A stretch of DNA of 41,597 nt from Ammonifex sp. (lineage in GTDB: Bacteria; Bacillota; Desulfotomaculia; Desulfotomaculales; DYER01): contig DYER01000081.1 in the NCBI GenBank assembly GCA_020725605.1, positions 1-41,597 of the forward strand, in the 5' to 3' direction. The notes under the pieces are model-generated. The model made no database searches. It was not told where the DNA came from and was given only the letters and a program-made list of their open reading frames with translations. Shown here one piece after another: positions 1 to 8,463 of this stretch. The position numbers and the translations under genes are program-made. The stretch's first letter is position 1; each line of letters starts with the position of its first letter.

Positions 1-331
1 CCACTTCCTTGCCGAATTTGGCCTTGATTCTGTTGCGGGCCGCCTCCGGGTCCAGGGGGCACTGGGCCGTTTCGCGCGCCTTCATGACGCAGGTGCCCAG
101 ATGCACGACGTCCACGTCCCTTTCGTAGGCACGTGCCATGTCCAGAATAAGCCCCAGTTTCGGCATGATGAGGCCCGGACAGCCGCCGCAGTCTCCCATG
201 AAGACCACTTCGATGTCTTCGTAGCGGGCAAACTCACCCTGCCTCTGGGCTATGGCCTTGAAACACTTCAGGCAGGACACGCAGGTGATGTCCTTAATCT
301 TCTGGCAGCTGATAATGCCTATCCGGGGCAC
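1..331 (-). CDS. CGGC domain-containing protein (partial, C-terminus beyond window)
   Basis: Minus-strand translation from GTG at 331: VPRIGIISCQKIKDITCVSCLKCFKAIAQRQGEFARYEDIEVVFMGDCGGCPGLIMPKLGLILDMARAYERDVDVVHLGTCVMKARETAQCPLDPEAARNRIKAKFGKEV; contains CGGC and the HLGTC motif. Confidence 0.75.
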   Translation of the reverse strand, partial: MPRIGIISCQKIKDITCVSCLKCFKAIAQRQGEFARYEDIEVVFMGDCGGCPGLIMPKLGLILDMARAYERDVDVVHLGTCVMKARETAQCPLDPEAARNRIKAKFGKEV

Positions 332-350
332 GGAAAACCCTCCCGCACGG

Positions 351-1151
351 TTAGTCACAAACCTTTTCCAGCACCGGTTCCAATTTCGCCAGCAGGCCGT
401 CGTCGCAGAACTCCAGCCCGCCGGTATCGCTCCAGAAGGCCAGACGCGGGTCCAGCGGCAACCTGGCCAGCAGCGGTGCCAGGGTGCGGCCGGTGATCTG
501 CTGACTGTGGCTGTCCCCGAACAGTTTCACCTCCTCCCCGCAACGGGGGCAGACGGCGTAGGCCATGTTCTCCACCACGCCCACCACCGGCTTGTTGAGC
601 GCCATGGCCATCTTCACTGCCTTGCGCACGATCAGGGCGCTCAGGTCCTGGGGCAGGGTCACGACGATAAGGCCGTTGAGCGGGATGGACTGCATTACGG
701 TGAGCGGGACATCGCCGGTTCCGGGAGGGAGGTCGATCAGCAGGAAATCCACCCGTCCCCAGATGACGTCGGTCCAGAACTGGCGCACCGCGCCCGAAAG
801 GATGGGCCCCCGCCAGATGACGGGGTCGTCTTCGTGGGGCAAAAGCAAGTTCAGGGACATCACCTTAATACCGCCCCGCGTGTACACCGGAAAGAGACCG
901 TCTTCCATACCGACCGGTTTCACGTCCAGCCCGAACATTTTGGGGATGCTCGGCCCCGTGATGTCGCCGTCCAAAATGCCCACCTGGTAACCGCGCCGCC
1001 GCAGGGCGATGGCCAGCAGCCCCGTTACCAGGGACTTACCTACCCCTCCCTTGCCGCTCATCACGGCATAGACCCGTTTGATGTCGCTGTCGGCATGCGG
1101 AACGAGTATCTCCGGCTCCTGTTTTTTGCGCGCGCACTGCTGCTGCCCCAT
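351..1151 (-). CDS. Mrp/NBP35-type P-loop ATPase (Fe-S carrier family)
   Basis: Deviant Walker A SGKGGVGKS, DLPPGTGD, ENMAYAVCPRCGEE (CxxC). Confidence 0.9.
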   Translation of the reverse strand: MGQQQCARKKQEPEILVPHADSDIKRVYAVMSGKGGVGKSLVTGLLAIALRRRGYQVGILDGDITGPSIPKMFGLDVKPVGMEDGLFPVYTRGGIKVMSLNLLLPHEDDPVIWRGPILSGAVRQFWTDVIWGRVDFLLIDLPPGTGDVPLTVMQSIPLNGLIVVTLPQDLSALIVRKAVKMAMALNKPVVGVVENMAYAVCPRCGEEVKLFGDSHSQQITGRTLAPLLARLPLDPRLAFWSDTGGLEFCDDGLLAKLEPVLEKVCD

Positions 1152-1183
1152 GCCTTCGCTCCTTTCCTACCCGAAGTCAATCC

Positions 1184-2062
1184 CTATACCGGCTCGCAGG
1201 CCGTCGCCTCCACCACCAACCCCTTAATCTTGCGCCACATCTGGGCGCACATCAGGGCAAGTTTGGTCTGCATCAGGGCACACAAAGGCTTCTCGGCCAC
1301 CAGGGCCCGGCTCGCCTCCAGTACCGTCGGCAGTTCGCCCACCACCGGCAACCCGGCAGCCCGGCAGTAATCCAGGATGGCCGCCCGGAACTCCGGGTGC
1401 AGGTCGTATCGATTAATGCATACCGCCACCTGCACCCCAAAATGGTTGACGACATCCACGACGCGCTCCAGGTCGTGGAAGGCCGCCCTGGTGGGCTCGG
1501 TCACCACCAGGGCCAGGTCTACCCTGCTCACTGCGGCAATCACCGGGCACCCCGTCCCGGGCGGGCCGTCGATGATGGTCCACGCAATGCCGCCCCGCCC
1601 GGCCATTTCACGGGCCCGTTGCCGCACCGCGGTGACCAGCTTCCCCGAATTGCCGCGGCCGACGGACAGTTCGGCGTGGACCACCGGGCCATAGGGGCCC
1701 TCGGCGCCGTACAGGCATCCGTCCGGGCTGGGCTCCAGTACAATCGCCCCCACGGGGCAAACGTGGTAGCAAGCCCCGCACCCCTCACAAAGCAAGGGGT
1801 TCACCACACCGCCGGCGACGGCGCCGAAGCGGCAGACGTCCTCGCACGAGCCGCACAGGTTGCACTGTGCCGCATCGATCCGGGCCACCCGGCCGCCGTA
1901 GAAGGGTTCTTCCGTCACAATCCGGGGTTGTAGTAACAGCGCCAGGTTGGCCGCGTCCACGTCGGCATCTACCATGACGACCGGTGCTGCGTACACTCCC
2001 AGTAGCGCCGCCACGGTCGTTTTACCGGTGCCCCCCTTACCGCTGATGACCGCGATCTCCAC
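1184..2062 (-). CDS. MinD-superfamily P-loop ATPase with inserted ferredoxin domain
   Basis: SGKGGTGKTT, then CNLCGSCEDVC...CEGCGACYHVCPVGA, then DGPPGTGCPV. GTG start at 2062 preceded by GGAGGAG. Confidence 0.9.
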   Translation of the reverse strand: MEIAVISGKGGTGKTTVAALLGVYAAPVVMVDADVDAANLALLLQPRIVTEEPFYGGRVARIDAAQCNLCGSCEDVCRFGAVAGGVVNPLLCEGCGACYHVCPVGAIVLEPSPDGCLYGAEGPYGPVVHAELSVGRGNSGKLVTAVRQRAREMAGRGGIAWTIIDGPPGTGCPVIAAVSRVDLALVVTEPTRAAFHDLERVVDVVNHFGVQVAVCINRYDLHPEFRAAILDYCRAAGLPVVGELPTVLEASRALVAEKPLCALMQTKLALMCAQMWRKIKGLVVEATACEPV

Positions 2063-2897
2063 CGAGCATCTCCTCCACACGGCTCAGCAAAGCCGCCATC
2101 TGGGTTTTCCAGGACTCCAGGCGTGCGACGAAGGAAATTGCTTCCGCCCCCCAGCGGGCCACTTCCGGCAGGTAGGGTATCCTCAACAGCACCGGCAGAC
2201 CTTCTTCGCGGCAATAGCGCTCCACACGGTCGTCGCCCAGGTCGCACCGATTGATGATAACGCCGCACGCCAAGTTGAGGGCCCGGGCAACTTCCACCAT
2301 ACGCCGAAGGTCGTGGAGGCCGAAAGGAGTGGGTTCGCTCACAAGCAGACAGAAATCGCTGCCGCGTACCGCCTCCAGTACCGGGCAGGCCGTGCCCGGG
2401 GGAGCATCGATGATGCACGTGCCTTCCCAGTCCGGGTACATCTCTTTGACGGCACGAATGACCGGCGGCGCCATGGCCTCGCCGATGCCCAGTTCCCCGT
2501 GGGCAAAGGTAATTGCCCCGGCCCGCCCGGCTTCCACGTAGCCCGTTTCGTGGCTTGTCTCCCGGAGGGCCCCGGTGGGGCAAGCGATGGCGCAGGCCCC
2601 GCAACCGTGGCACATGTGCTTGAGCACCACCACGGTCTTGCCCAGGGCCAGCAGCGCGTGGTAGGCGCAAGCATCCACGCACCGCCCGCAAGAAGTGCAT
2701 GCTTCCTCATCCACCTCCGGCACGGGCCGGTAAACCGGGCGGCGCACGGTCAGTTCCGGCTTCAGGTAGAGGAACGCATTGGGTTCTTCCACGTCGCAGT
2801 CCAGGAAGAGCACCGGTCTTTCCGCCGCCAGGGCCAGGGCCGTGGCGATGGTGGTCTTGCCGGTGCCCCCCTTACCGCTGGCCACGGCGATGATCAA
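2037..2897 (-). CDS. MinD-superfamily P-loop ATPase with inserted ferredoxin domain (paralogue)
   Basis: MIIAVASGKGGTGKTT...CTSCGRCVDAC...CHGCGACAIACPTGAL...DAPPGTACPV. Confidence 0.9.
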   Translation of the reverse strand: MIIAVASGKGGTGKTTIATALALAAERPVLFLDCDVEEPNAFLYLKPELTVRRPVYRPVPEVDEEACTSCGRCVDACAYHALLALGKTVVVLKHMCHGCGACAIACPTGALRETSHETGYVEAGRAGAITFAHGELGIGEAMAPPVIRAVKEMYPDWEGTCIIDAPPGTACPVLEAVRGSDFCLLVSEPTPFGLHDLRRMVEVARALNLACGVIINRCDLGDDRVERYCREEGLPVLLRIPYLPEVARWGAEAISFVARLESWKTQMAALLSRVEEMLGGDRGHQR

Positions 2898-2953
2898 AGG
2901 CCATCACCCCTCGGGACGGTACGCCAGGTCAGGACTCGGTCCCCGGATTTTGC

Positions 2954-2999
2954 CGGCGGGGAATCTTGCCGGCCCTTTTCGAGGCAAATTTCTCCATCG
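2954..2999. repeat. diverged copy of the same inverted-repeat element
   Basis: CGGCGGGGAATCTTGCC 2954-2970 (15/17 to left arm) and GGCAAATTTCTCCATCG 2983-2999 (14/17 to right arm), same order, 12-nt spacer, in the gap between the MinD-like and NifX-like genes. Confidence 0.55.
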
Positions 3000-3038
3000 C
3001 CCTCCCCGTAATCCGGCGGGAATTCCGGGCACCACGGC

Positions 3039-3422
3039 TCACGACCCGTGGCAGCCGCCGTGACCGCAGCTCCCGTAGCCCCGGCTGGCGTCTTGGTGGT
3101 GGCACAGGCTTGGCCCCGTCTGGAGCCTCCCGGCCAGAAAGTCCTCGACCACCGTGCTCACCAAACCGCGCGCTCCCACGAGCGTGGTAATGCCCCGGGC
3201 CGCGAAGAGTTCCTGCGCCCGTGCGCCCATACCCCCGGCAATCACGTGGGTTACGCCCAGCCCGGCCAGGTATTCCGGCAGAAAACCGGGAGTGTGTCCG
3301 GGATTGGGAATGCTCACGCGGCTCTGGACTTTGCCGTCCGCGATTTCGAAAATGGTGTACTCCGGACAGTGTCCGAAGTGGGGCGCCACGTAGGCCCCTT
3401 CGGTCGCCACGGCTACCTTCAC
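3039..3422 (-). CDS. NifB/NifX-family (dinitrogenase Fe-Mo cofactor domain) protein with Cys/His-rich tail
   Basis: GTG start at 3422: VKVAVATEGAYVAPHFGHCPEYTIFEIADG...VIAGGMGARAQELFAARGITTLVGA...; tail CHHQDASRGYGSCGHGGCHGS. 4-nt overlap with upstream gene. Confidence 0.85.
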   Translation of the reverse strand: MKVAVATEGAYVAPHFGHCPEYTIFEIADGKVQSRVSIPNPGHTPGFLPEYLAGLGVTHVIAGGMGARAQELFAARGITTLVGARGLVSTVVEDFLAGRLQTGPSLCHHQDASRGYGSCGHGGCHGS

Positions 3423-3826
3423 AACTGACCCCTCCCCGTACCACGTCCGCCCCGGCCCGGGAACCCCTGGCCGCGGTGGGCCGGCACCGTGGCGCCATCG
3501 GGGGCCCTCAGGCCGCCGCGGCGGTACTGTGCCAGCGCCTCGGCCACGGTGCCCGAAGCGCCGGTGTGGACCGCGACGCCGGCGGCCCGCAGGGCCTGGA
3601 ACGCATTGGGACCCACGTCGCCGGTAATGACGGTCCTGACACCCCGCCGCACAAGTTCCTGTACCAGGGCCACGCCGGCTCCCCCCGGACTGGCAAGGGC
3701 CGGATTCTCGACGACCTCGCTCCCGCCGCCCTCGGTATCCACGATCACCAGGTACCGGCAGCGACCGAACCGGGGATCGACGGGGGCCTGCAAATCCCGG
3801 CCCGTGGCGGTAATGGCTATTTTCAT
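3419..3826 (-). CDS. NifB/NifX-family (dinitrogenase Fe-Mo cofactor domain) protein
   Basis: MKIAITATGRDLQAPVDPRFGRCRYLVIVDTEGG...VITGDVGPNAFQALRAAGVAVHTGASG. Confidence 0.85.
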   Translation of the reverse strand: MKIAITATGRDLQAPVDPRFGRCRYLVIVDTEGGGSEVVENPALASPGGAGVALVQELVRRGVRTVITGDVGPNAFQALRAAGVAVHTGASGTVAEALAQYRRGGLRAPDGATVPAHRGQGFPGRGGRGTGRGQL

Positions 3827-3874
3827 GACGTCCTCCTCTCCCCAAGGACAGTGTAATCCGACGCGCCTGTTCCG

Positions 3875-4105
3875 CTACAGGGCCAGCCGGTGCGGCCCAG
3901 CGGACGGCAAGCTCCGCGGCCTCGCCTTCGCCGCCCCGGTGGCGGGTGCCCGCACCCCCACGTGCCGCGGAACCGGGGTCCGGCACGCGGGGCAGCGCAA
4001 CTCGGCGCCGTAGCGCACGGAGCCACACAGGGCTTCAAAGAAATGGCCGCAACGGGGACAGGTAAATCGTTTGAGTTCCGGTACGGCCAAGTCGCGCACC
4101 TCCAC
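3875..4105 (-). CDS. small zinc-ribbon-like protein
   Basis: FTCPRCGHFFEAL...LRCPACRTPV: two CPxC motifs; co-directional in cluster. Confidence 0.55.
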   Translation of the reverse strand: MEVRDLAVPELKRFTCPRCGHFFEALCGSVRYGAELRCPACRTPVPRHVGVRAPATGAAKARPRSLPSAGPHRLAL

Positions 4106-4256
4106 AGCCGGATACTCCCGGGCGGCCCTACGACCGCCCCGGTGGGCTACAATTAGACCCGGCTGACAATTCTGGTTAAGGCGAGGTGGCGGACCCCCAA
4201 ACCTTGCGCCGTCGTCTGCGGATGACGGCCTCTCGAGCCCGCGTGGCCGCGCGGGC

Positions 4257-4442
4257 TCAGGATCCTTCCAGGGCCGCCAGCTGCTCCTTCAGCCACGCCA
4301 GGTGGTCTTCCGCCATGCGGATCTGGGCCTTCAGCCAGGCGACCTGCCCCTCTTTTGGCATGGCGGCCCAGGGGCCTGCGGCGCCGGCAGGGCCCCACAG
4401 GCCGGCCCAGACCCAGCCCCACGGTCCCATACCCCACGGCAT
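4257..4442 (-). CDS. DUF5320-like small protein
   Basis: MPWGMGPWGWVWAGLWGPAG...AWLKAQIRMAEDHLAWLKEQLAALEGS: Gly/Trp-rich N-terminus plus C-terminal coiled coil. Confidence 0.6.
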   Translation of the reverse strand: MPWGMGPWGWVWAGLWGPAGAAGPWAAMPKEGQVAWLKAQIRMAEDHLAWLKEQLAALEGS

Positions 4443-4455
4443 AGGCACTCCCTCC

Positions 4456-4704
4456 TCACTTAACGTCAGGTTGCTTGGCGGGCCCGCCGAAGGGCGCCGG
4501 TCCGAAGGGCCCACCGTAGCTCCCGGCCCACCACCACCGGGGCAGCCACGGGAAGAACCGGCACCGGGGATAGGGGTTGCCGCGCCCGAACCACGGGCCG
4601 GGACCGAACCCCCTTGCGAACCACGGGCCAACGCCGAACCCGCGCCCCCGGCCGGGCCCCATCCTGCGCCCGCGTCCCATCCAAGGCATGTAACCCCAGA
4701 ACAT
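4456..4704 (-). CDS. Gly/Arg/aromatic-rich small protein (DUF5320-like)
   Basis: MFWGYMPWMGRGRRMGPGRGRGFGVGPWFARGFGPGPWFGRGNPYPRCRFFPWLPRWWW...; co-directional with neighbours. Confidence 0.6.
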   Translation of the reverse strand: MFWGYMPWMGRGRRMGPGRGRGFGVGPWFARGFGPGPWFGRGNPYPRCRFFPWLPRWWWAGSYGGPFGPAPFGGPAKQPDVK

Positions 4705-4779
4705 AGGCGGCCTCCTTTCTGAAATCGCGTCTCCTGCCGCAAACGGTCGGGGATCATATCCGCCAACCTCGCCTTCGCG

Positions 4780-5232
4780 TTAAAAGCCCCCGCGCCAGCG
4801 GCGGCACTGCCCGCGGCCGCGCCGGCACCGCACCGGCCCTGCCCGGGCGCTCCCGCACGCCGGACAGGCGACTTCACCCTCTCCCGCCCCTGCCGTTGAC
4901 TGCCACTCGTGGCCGCAGTTCACGCAGATCAACCGGAGCCCCGGCGCGCAGAAGTTGCCGCCCTCCACCCTGATGGCCTTGCCCGCCACCAGGGCTTCGG
5001 CCACCTTGGTCCGCGCGCCGGCGAGGATGCGCTGGAAGGTCGGTCGCGAGACGTCCATCCTGACCGCGCACTCCTCCTGCTCCAGGCCTTCCAGATCCTT
5101 GAGCCGCAGGGCCTCCAGTTCCTCCACGGTGAGCCGTACCTCTTCCAGGGCCGTGAGGGGTACCCCGGCCGGCTTGAAGTAGGTGACCTGGGGCAGGAAT
5201 TCAACCCTGCGGCATCTGGGCGGTCTGGCCAT
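4780..5232 (-). CDS. DUF134 (UPF0251) family DNA-binding protein
   Basis: [93 protein letters not shown]-terminal Cys-rich part. Confidence 0.88.
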   Translation of the reverse strand: MARPPRCRRVEFLPQVTYFKPAGVPLTALEEVRLTVEELEALRLKDLEGLEQEECAVRMDVSRPTFQRILAGARTKVAEALVAGKAIRVEGGNFCAPGLRLICVNCGHEWQSTAGAGEGEVACPACGSARAGPVRCRRGRGQCRRWRGGF

Positions 5233-5294
5233 CCCATACCTCCTCTAAGCGTGCCTCAGAGTCAACCACGACTATTGAGCGTATGCCCATTACC

Positions 5295-5323
5295 ATTATA
5301 GCCGCGTAATGAACATATGTCAA
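5295..5323 (-). promoter_or_regulatory. sigma-A promoter, TTGACA-N17-TATAAT, upstream of the DUF134 cluster
   Basis: Minus strand TTGACA(5323-5318) TATGTTCATTACGCGGC TATAAT(5300-5295): perfect consensus hexamers, 17-nt spacer. Confidence 0.85.
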
Positions 5324-5432
5324 GAATGGATCCGGAAAAAAACGGACGTCCGATAACTACCGGCCGCCCGAAAGATCGTTCCTTTCGGTCCGCAAGTTCT
5401 CGCGCCTCCCGGCCCGGCACCGCGCCGCCCCG

Positions 5433-6302
5433 CTACCCGGTGACCAGCTCGCAGTGCTCCACCACCATCACGCCCTTTCTCGCGCGCTTGGCCCTGGTGG
5501 AGGCCAGGCTCGCCAGATTGAATAACTCACTCACCACCGCCGCCACGTCCTCCAGTGCCCGGGGGCTGACCCGCCGCCCTCCTGCCACGCCAATGGATAC
5601 CGAGACGGACATGCCGTGCGGCCAATCAACGAGCGAGGTTCCTTCACACAGCAGGGTGGCCAGCGTACGGGCTTCACTCAAACGGCGCCGCGTTACCACC
5701 GCGAATTCATCGCCACCGTAGCGCCCCAGGAGGTCCTGGTCTTCGTCGAGCAACTGCCGCATGGCCACCGCCATTTTCTGTAACACCGCGTCCCCTATTA
5801 CATGTCCGTATTTCTTGTTGATGCGCCCGAAATTGTCTATATCCAGGAAGAGCACCGCGATCTCCGCCCCGGACTCCAGGAGGGCCATGGCCTTTTCTTT
5901 GAGAATTTCTCCCCTGTACAACCCGGTGAGGGGGTCCCGGTACTGGGCGAGGTACTGCCACAAACGCGCTTTGGTCACCAGGCCCAGTAGCCTTCCGTCC
6001 TGAACCACGAGCAATCGCTCGATCCCGTGTCTGACCAGTAACTCCCCGGCCTCCCACAAGAACGCGTCCGGTCCGACGACCACCGTTTGTCTGGTCATGG
6101 CATCGGCCACCAGGCGGTTAAAGTGTGCCGAGCGCACGTCCCGCGAAGTGACAACCCCCAGCAGCCTGCCGTTCTCCACCACCGGCAGGCACCCGAACCC
6201 GCCCTCCTCCATGATGGCCGCGGCCCGCCGGACGCTGACCCCCGGCTCAACGGTCACCACTTCGGTCGTCATTATGTCCCGGACGCGCATTTCACAGTTC
6301 AA
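5433..6302 (-). CDS. tandem CBS-domain diguanylate cyclase (GGDEF)
   Basis: Two CBS repeats (MRVRDIMTTEVVTVEPG..., LVADAMTRQTVVVGPD...) followed by DIDNFGRINKKYGHVIGD...GRYGGDEFAVV. Confidence 0.88.
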   Translation of the reverse strand: MNCEMRVRDIMTTEVVTVEPGVSVRRAAAIMEEGGFGCLPVVENGRLLGVVTSRDVRSAHFNRLVADAMTRQTVVVGPDAFLWEAGELLVRHGIERLLVVQDGRLLGLVTKARLWQYLAQYRDPLTGLYRGEILKEKAMALLESGAEIAVLFLDIDNFGRINKKYGHVIGDAVLQKMAVAMRQLLDEDQDLLGRYGGDEFAVVTRRRLSEARTLATLLCEGTSLVDWPHGMSVSVSIGVAGGRRVSPRALEDVAAVVSELFNLASLASTRAKRARKGVMVVEHCELVTG

Positions 6303-6636
6303 CCTCTCGGCTCACGTGGATGGTGATCCGCACCTGGGCCTTGATTACCGCTTCCTCACTCAAAATCGGGCTGACCTCCTCTAGAAGCAGGGGGATAAAC
6401 CTCTCCGGCGGCACCATGCGCAGGATGAATTTGCGCACCACAACGGCCTCCACCATCGGATGCTCCACGCGCACGATGTCGTACTGCTCGGGCGAAAGGG
6501 CGTCGATCATGCGCCGCGCCGCCTCCGGCCCGATGGCGGCCCGCCGCCCGACCAGGAGCACGTCCTGCATGGGCGGAATCTCGAATTCGGAAAAGCGGAT
6601 TGCTATTTCGGCCCTCCGTACCGAAGCTACCTCCAA
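6292..6636 (-). CDS. conserved hypothetical protein
   Basis: 114-aa ORF overlapping the start of the GGDEF gene; upstream promoter at 6675-6704. Confidence 0.6.
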   Translation of the reverse strand: MEVASVRRAEIAIRFSEFEIPPMQDVLLVGRRAAIGPEAARRMIDALSPEQYDIVRVEHPMVEAVVVRKFILRMVPPERFIPLLLEEVSPILSEEAVIKAQVRITIHVSREVEL

Positions 6637-6674
6637 AAATAACCCTCCCGGGCATTGTGGTGACTTACACCCTT

Positions 6675-6704
6675 AGTATAAAGAGATTCGTCCCGGGAAA
6701 TCAA
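6675..6704 (-). promoter_or_regulatory. sigma-A-like promoter TTGATT-N18-TATACT
   Basis: Read directly on the minus strand upstream of the 6636 ORF start. Confidence 0.6.
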
Positions 6705-6733
6705 TCTCCGCAGCACACCCAACCCGAATCCCG

Positions 6734-7789
6734 CTAATCCAGCAACCGCCATTCCACCCGCCGCGCCACGTCCTCCATCTCCTGGGTGCGCGTGCGGGTC
6801 ATGAGGTTTGCCACCGCGGCCCGCGGCGGCAGACCCTCGAAAAGCACCCGATAAATTTGCTCGGTGATGGGCATGGAGACCGAGTGCCGCGCCGCCAGCC
6901 GGTAGGCAGCCACGGTGGTACGCACCCCCTCCACCACCATGCGCACCTCCCCGAGGGCCTGCTCCAGCGTGGCCCCGCGGCCGATGGCCATCCCGGCCCG
7001 GCGGTTGCGGCTGTGCATGCTGGTGCACGTCACGATCAGGTCCCCGACGCCGGTGAGGCCGGCGAAGGTGAGGGGATTGGCCCCCAGGGCCACGCCCAGG
7101 CGCGTGATCTCGGCCAGGCCGCGCGTCATGAGGGCCGCCCGCGTGTTGTCGCCCAGTCCCAGGCCGTCGGCAATCCCCGTACCCAGGGCAATGATATTCT
7201 TCAGGGCGCCGCCCAGTTCCACGCCCACCAGGTCCGGGTTGGTGTAGACGCGGAAGAAAGCCGTCATGAAGAGTTCCTGCACGTACTCCGCCACGACGGG
7301 ATCCGGGCCGGCCACCACCACCGCCGTGGGCAACCGCCGGCCCACCTCCTCGGCGTGGCTGGGCCCGGAGAGCACCACGAACCGGGCCAGACGTCCGGGG
7401 CCGGCCACCTCGGCGAACACCTGGGAGAGCCTGGCGAGGCTGCCCTCCTCGAGCCCCTTGGCCGCGTTCACCACCACGGTCCCGGTCCCCAGGAGGGGAT
7501 TGGCGAGGCGCACCACCTCGCGAAAGGCGTGGGAAGGTACGGCCAGCACTACGACGCCGGCCCGGTGCAGGGCCTCCTGCAGGTCCGCGGTCACCCGCAC
7601 GCCCTCCGGCAACCAGACCCCGGGGAGGTAGCGGGTGTTTTCCCGGGCCTCCCTCAATCCCTCTATGAGACGCCGGTCGCGGCCCCACAGTGCCACATCG
7701 TAACCCTTCCCGGCCAGCAACACGGCCAGAGCCGTGCCCCAGCTCCCGGCCCCCAGGACCGCAATACGCGGCTCGCAAAACCCGCCCAT
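6734..7789 (-). CDS. gpsA: glycerol-3-phosphate dehydrogenase [NAD(P)+]
   Basis: [21 protein letters not shown]...[10 protein letters not shown]...[35 protein letters not shown]. Confidence 0.95.
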   Translation of the reverse strand: MGGFCEPRIAVLGAGSWGTALAVLLAGKGYDVALWGRDRRLIEGLREARENTRYLPGVWLPEGVRVTADLQEALHRAGVVVLAVPSHAFREVVRLANPLLGTGTVVVNAAKGLEEGSLARLSQVFAEVAGPGRLARFVVLSGPSHAEEVGRRLPTAVVVAGPDPVVAEYVQELFMTAFFRVYTNPDLVGVELGGALKNIIALGTGIADGLGLGDNTRAALMTRGLAEITRLGVALGANPLTFAGLTGVGDLIVTCTSMHSRNRRAGMAIGRGATLEQALGEVRMVVEGVRTTVAAYRLAARHSVSMPITEQIYRVLFEGLPPRAAVANLMTRTRTQEMEDVARRVEWRLLD

Positions 7790-7807
7790 GGCTGCCTCCC
7801 CTGCGCA

Positions 7808-8398
7808 CTATTTCCACAGGCGCACCCGAAACTCGGTGCCCGTCCGCAGCCTGCGGATGTTCTCGGCGTGGCGGTACACCGCCAGGACCGCCATGACCAG
7901 CCCGAAGAGGAAGTACTCCCAGCCCCGGCCGGTGAGCAGCATTAGAAAGGGCACCGAGGCCGCGGCCACCATGGAGCCCAGGGACACGTAGCCGGTAAGG
8001 ACCACGGTGGCCACCCACACCCCCAGGCCAATCAGGGCCACCGCGGGCGCCAGGCTCAGAAGCACCCCCAGACTGGTGGCGATGATCTTGCCGCCGCGCC
8101 AGCCCAGAAACACGGACCAGCTGTGCCCCACCAGCACCGCCAGACCGGCCGCCAGCACCGTGCCCGTACCACCCAGGGCGCGCGCCAGGTACACGGCCAG
8201 CACGCCCTTGCCCACGTCCGCCAGAAGGACCACCGCCCCCGACACCGGTCCCAGCACCCGCCAGACGTTGGTGGCCCCTATGTTACCGCTGCCGTAGCCG
8301 CGGATGTCGATGCCGTGCACGTACCTGGCCACCAGGTATCCGAAGGGGACGGCCCCGATGAAGTAGGCCAGCACGCACGCCGCGACGGTTCCCAACAC
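7808..8398 (-). CDS. plsY: glycerol-3-phosphate acyltransferase PlsY
   Basis: FIGAVPFGYLVARYVHGIDIRGYGSGNIGATNVWRVLG...LVGHSWSVFLGWRGGKIIATSLG; start estimated at GTG 8398. Confidence 0.92.
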   Translation of the reverse strand: MLGTVAACVLAYFIGAVPFGYLVARYVHGIDIRGYGSGNIGATNVWRVLGPVSGAVVLLADVGKGVLAVYLARALGGTGTVLAAGLAVLVGHSWSVFLGWRGGKIIATSLGVLLSLAPAVALIGLGVWVATVVLTGYVSLGSMVAAASVPFLMLLTGRGWEYFLFGLVMAVLAVYRHAENIRRLRTGTEFRVRLWK

Positions 8399-8463
8399 CC
8401 CGGGTTCCTCCTTCCCTCCATATACCGCGTTATACGGGCGCCTCCCCTCCCCGGGCGCTCTCG

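Noticed and set aside
252-1370. Long plus-strand ORF antisense to the Mrp gene, and many similar antisense ORFs (e.g. 33995..36550 + 851 aa, 39191..40765 +, 26779..27972 -)
   Set aside because: Shadow ORFs of strongly coding high-GC genes; composition (H/P/R/G-rich) and lack of domains indicate non-coding frames.
3039-5232. Nitrogenase cofactor locus (NifB/NifX-like genes)
   Set aside because: No nifHDK, nifE/N or NifB radical-SAM genes; gene content fits an ORP-like cluster better.
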